Below, one piece after another: positions 62,142 to 64,000 of a stretch of DNA of 64,000 nucleotides. The position numbers and the translations under genes were made by a program. The stretch spans positions 1 through 64,000 of the forward strand of contig NZ_PVNE01000002.1 of NCBI RefSeq assembly GCF_003001905.1. The letters are read 5' to 3'. The notes beneath the pieces were generated by a model, which saw only the letters and a list, made by a program, of their open reading frames with translations, did no database searches and was not told the origin of the DNA. Each line of letters opens with the position of its first letter. Position 1 is the stretch's first letter. Source of the stretch: Planifilum fimeticola (GTDB taxonomy: Bacteria > Bacillota > Bacilli > Thermoactinomycetales > DSM-44946).

Positions 62142-62843
62142 TCAGGCCAAGTCCATCAACATGAATTCGGCGCCTTCGCCGGTGGAGACGGTCAGCTCGA
62201 ACAAACCGGTGATCCGCGCGGAATCCCCTGCCTTCATCGGGTGCTCTCCATCGACGGAAACCGCGCCGTCGATGACGAAGAGATACATTCGCCGCCCCGC
62301 TTCCTGGCGGTGATGAATTTGGCGACCTGCCTCCAGTCGGGAGAGATAGACGGTTACGTCCTGGTGGATGTAGAGAGCCCCTTCGGCCGGGCGTCCGGAA
62401 ACGACGGGCAGGAGACGATTTCGCTTCTGTTCGGAGGGAAATTTTTTCTGTTCCCAGGAAGGGGTCAATCCCCTTCTCTCGGGCAAAAACCAGATTTGCA
62501 GAAAGTGGACGGGCTTTTCCTCCGAAGGGTTGTATTCCGAGTGAATGATGCCCGTTCCCGCTGTCATCCGCTGGACCTCTCCGGCATGGAGCAGCCCCCG
62601 GTTGCCCAGGCTGTCCCGATGTTCCAGGGTGCCGTCGATCACATAGGTCATGATCTCCATGTCGGCGTGGGGATGTTCGCCGAATCCCCGCCCCGGCTGA
62701 ACGGTGTCGTCGTTGAAAACCCGCAGGGCGCCGAATCGAATGTTGTTCGGATCATAGTATTCGGCGAAGGAAAAACTGTGGTAGGTGATCAGCCAGCCGT
62801 GGTCCGCCTTGTATCGCTTTTCGGAAGGTATGATCCGGATCAT
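62142..62843 (-). CDS. Pirin-family bicupin protein (YhhW-type)
   Basis: 233 residues. The N-terminal cupin has FGEHPHADMEIMTYVIDGTLEHRDS with metal-binding histidines (HPHxD, then HRDS), then MTAGTGIIHSEYN; the C-terminal cupin is degenerate. This is the YhhW/quercetinase-like pirin class. Function in cells is not settled. ATG 62843 lies about 8 nt from AAAGGGGGG. Confidence 0.88.
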   Translation of the reverse strand: MIRIIPSEKRYKADHGWLITYHSFSFAEYYDPNNIRFGALRVFNDDTVQPGRGFGEHPHADMEIMTYVIDGTLEHRDSLGNRGLLHAGEVQRMTAGTGIIHSEYNPSEEKPVHFLQIWFLPERRGLTPSWEQKKFPSEQKRNRLLPVVSGRPAEGALYIHQDVTVYLSRLEAGRQIHHRQEAGRRMYLFVIDGAVSVDGEHPMKAGDSARITGLFELTVSTGEGAEFMLMDLA

Positions 62844-62937
62844 GGGCAAATGTTCCCCCCTTTCAACCCAGTATATCACGGGGGGATTGGTGTGACCCGG
62901 AGGAGGGACGAAGGAGGTTCCTCCGTCCTGCCAGGGC

Positions 62938-63891
62938 TCAGCCGGGAACCTGGGAGGGGTGGATCTTTTTTTCGGGCTTTTTGCCCCAATAAGAGGCCAA
63001 AAGGGAACCGGAGATATTGTGCCAGACGCTGAAGATGGCGCCGGGCAGGGCGGCGATCGGATTGAAATGGGCGGTGGCCAGGGCGACGGCCAAACCGGAA
63101 TTCTGCATTCCCACTTCCACCGAGATGGCCCGGCAGCGCGCCTCGTCCTGCCTGAGGAGGCGGGCGGCGAGGTACCCCAGGGCCAGGCCGGCCAGGTTGT
63201 GCAGCATCACCGCCAGGAAGATGATCGGGACGGCAAACAGCTGATCGGCGCCGTTTGCGATGATGCCGGCGACGATGATGATGATGGCGAGGACGGAGAC
63301 AGCCGGCAGGGCGGGTGTCGCCTTCTTCACGGCGACCGGGAAAAAGCGTTTGACCAGTATCCCCAGGACGATGGGGACAATCACCACCTGCACGATGGAC
63401 AGAAACAGCGACCAGGGTTCAACGGGCAACCACTGGTTGGCCAAGAGCAGCATCAACAGCGGAGTGAAAATGGGAGCCAACAGCGTGGAGACGGTCGTCA
63501 TGGTGACCGAAAGGGGCACGTCTCCCTTGGACAGGTAAACGATGACGTTGGAGGCGGTTCCGCCGGGGCTGGCTCCCACCAGAATCATTCCCGCGGCCAA
63601 ATCCGGGGGCAACCGGAAGAGCAAGGCGATCAGAAAGGCCGTTCCGGGCATGATGATGTATTGGGCGGCGATGCCGATCAGAACCGGAACGGGCTGCTTC
63701 AGGATGAGGCGGAAATCGCCGGCCGAAAGGGTGGTTCCCATACCGAACATGACGACTCCCAACAGGAGCGGGATCCACGGACTGATCCCGGTGAAGGGGG
63801 ACGGAAAGAAATAGGCGATGCATGAGACGATCAGCAACCAGAGGATGAAGTAACGGTCGATCAAACGGAGTACGGAGAAGAAGGGCGACAA
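62938..63891 (-). CDS. Bile-acid:sodium symporter (BASS)-family transporter
   Basis: 317 residues with about nine or ten helices. GVVMFGMGTTLSAGDFRLILKQP, ILVGASPGGTASNVIVYLSKGDVPLSVTMTTVSTLLAPIFTP and ISVEVGMQNSGLAVALATAHF are the BASS core motifs, including the crossover helices. Substrates in bacteria include pantoate, keto acids and bile acids; the one here is unknown. TTG at 63891, 8 nt from AGGAGG, fits the family start; a longer frame to 63999 lacks support. Confidence 0.85.
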   Translation of the reverse strand: MSPFFSVLRLIDRYFILWLLIVSCIAYFFPSPFTGISPWIPLLLGVVMFGMGTTLSAGDFRLILKQPVPVLIGIAAQYIIMPGTAFLIALLFRLPPDLAAGMILVGASPGGTASNVIVYLSKGDVPLSVTMTTVSTLLAPIFTPLLMLLLANQWLPVEPWSLFLSIVQVVIVPIVLGILVKRFFPVAVKKATPALPAVSVLAIIIIVAGIIANGADQLFAVPIIFLAVMLHNLAGLALGYLAARLLRQDEARCRAISVEVGMQNSGLAVALATAHFNPIAALPGAIFSVWHNISGSLLASYWGKKPEKKIHPSQVPG

Positions 63892-64000
63892 AACCGGATC
63901 CTCCTCTCTTGTCTTCGGGATGGGGTCAGTGATAGACGCGTCAGAACAATATTTCGAATGATTGAACAGATTATAACACACAACTGCGCAGAATCGCACG

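Overview
The window is about 60% GC and reads as one chromosome segment from an endospore-forming Bacillota. The backbone order phoP-phoR, polA-mutM, coaE, gapB, nrdR, dnaB-dnaI, ytxC, thrS, infC-rpmI-rplT is that of Bacillales. The high GC, spo0M and ytxC homologues, futalosine-type menaquinone synthesis (mqnC) and many TTG/GTG starts suggest Thermoactinomycetaceae, perhaps near Planifilum. That placement is inference; no rRNA is present.

Region 1 (1-345) is the edge of an IS1182-type insertion sequence with back-to-back hairpins. Region 2 (345-19034) is an accessory carbohydrate locus: a divergent regulator with a GGDEF-like domain, then a Gfo/Idh/MocA dehydrogenase, a deacetylase-like protein, a DegT-type aminotransferase, a GH20-type hexosaminidase, a second putative glycosidase and an Nramp-fold transporter lacking the metal-binding motifs. 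A second unit follows with an Lpl-type binding protein, an epimerase-like protein, a DapA-family lyase, a YesL protein, a zinc-less ROK protein and two permeases. A near-identical 22-bp operator overlaps the promoters of both units, so they look like one regulon. This is the strongest candidate for an undescribed system: uptake and breakdown of an amino-sugar-containing glycan of unknown structure.

Region 3 (19321-29320) holds tetR-yhgE with a palindromic operator, then phoPR and pstSCAB-phoU with Pho boxes. Region 4 (29342-34966) holds a broken NucA/NucB nuclease gene, spo0M, polA and mutM. Region 5 (34981-43910) is a second sugar locus inserted between mutM and coaE: ROK repressor, binding protein, two permeases, ROK kinase and GH130, ending in a deletion scar that joins a truncated secreted glycosidase to a truncated SDR dehydrogenase. 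Neither sugar transporter has its own ATPase gene, so a shared MsmX-type ATPase elsewhere is expected.

Region 6 (43992-50638) is comB-like, coaE, a lytic transglycosylase, gapB, nrdR, dnaB and dnaI. Region 7 (50801-56958) has three tRNAs, a thioredoxin-NHL protein, queDEC, mqnC and a YdjM-like membrane hydrolase. Region 8 (57042-62101) has ytxC, a T-box-controlled thrS, a GNAT acetyltransferase and the infC-rpmI-rplT operon. A pirin and a BASS-family transporter close the window. All homology calls come from reading motifs; no search was run.
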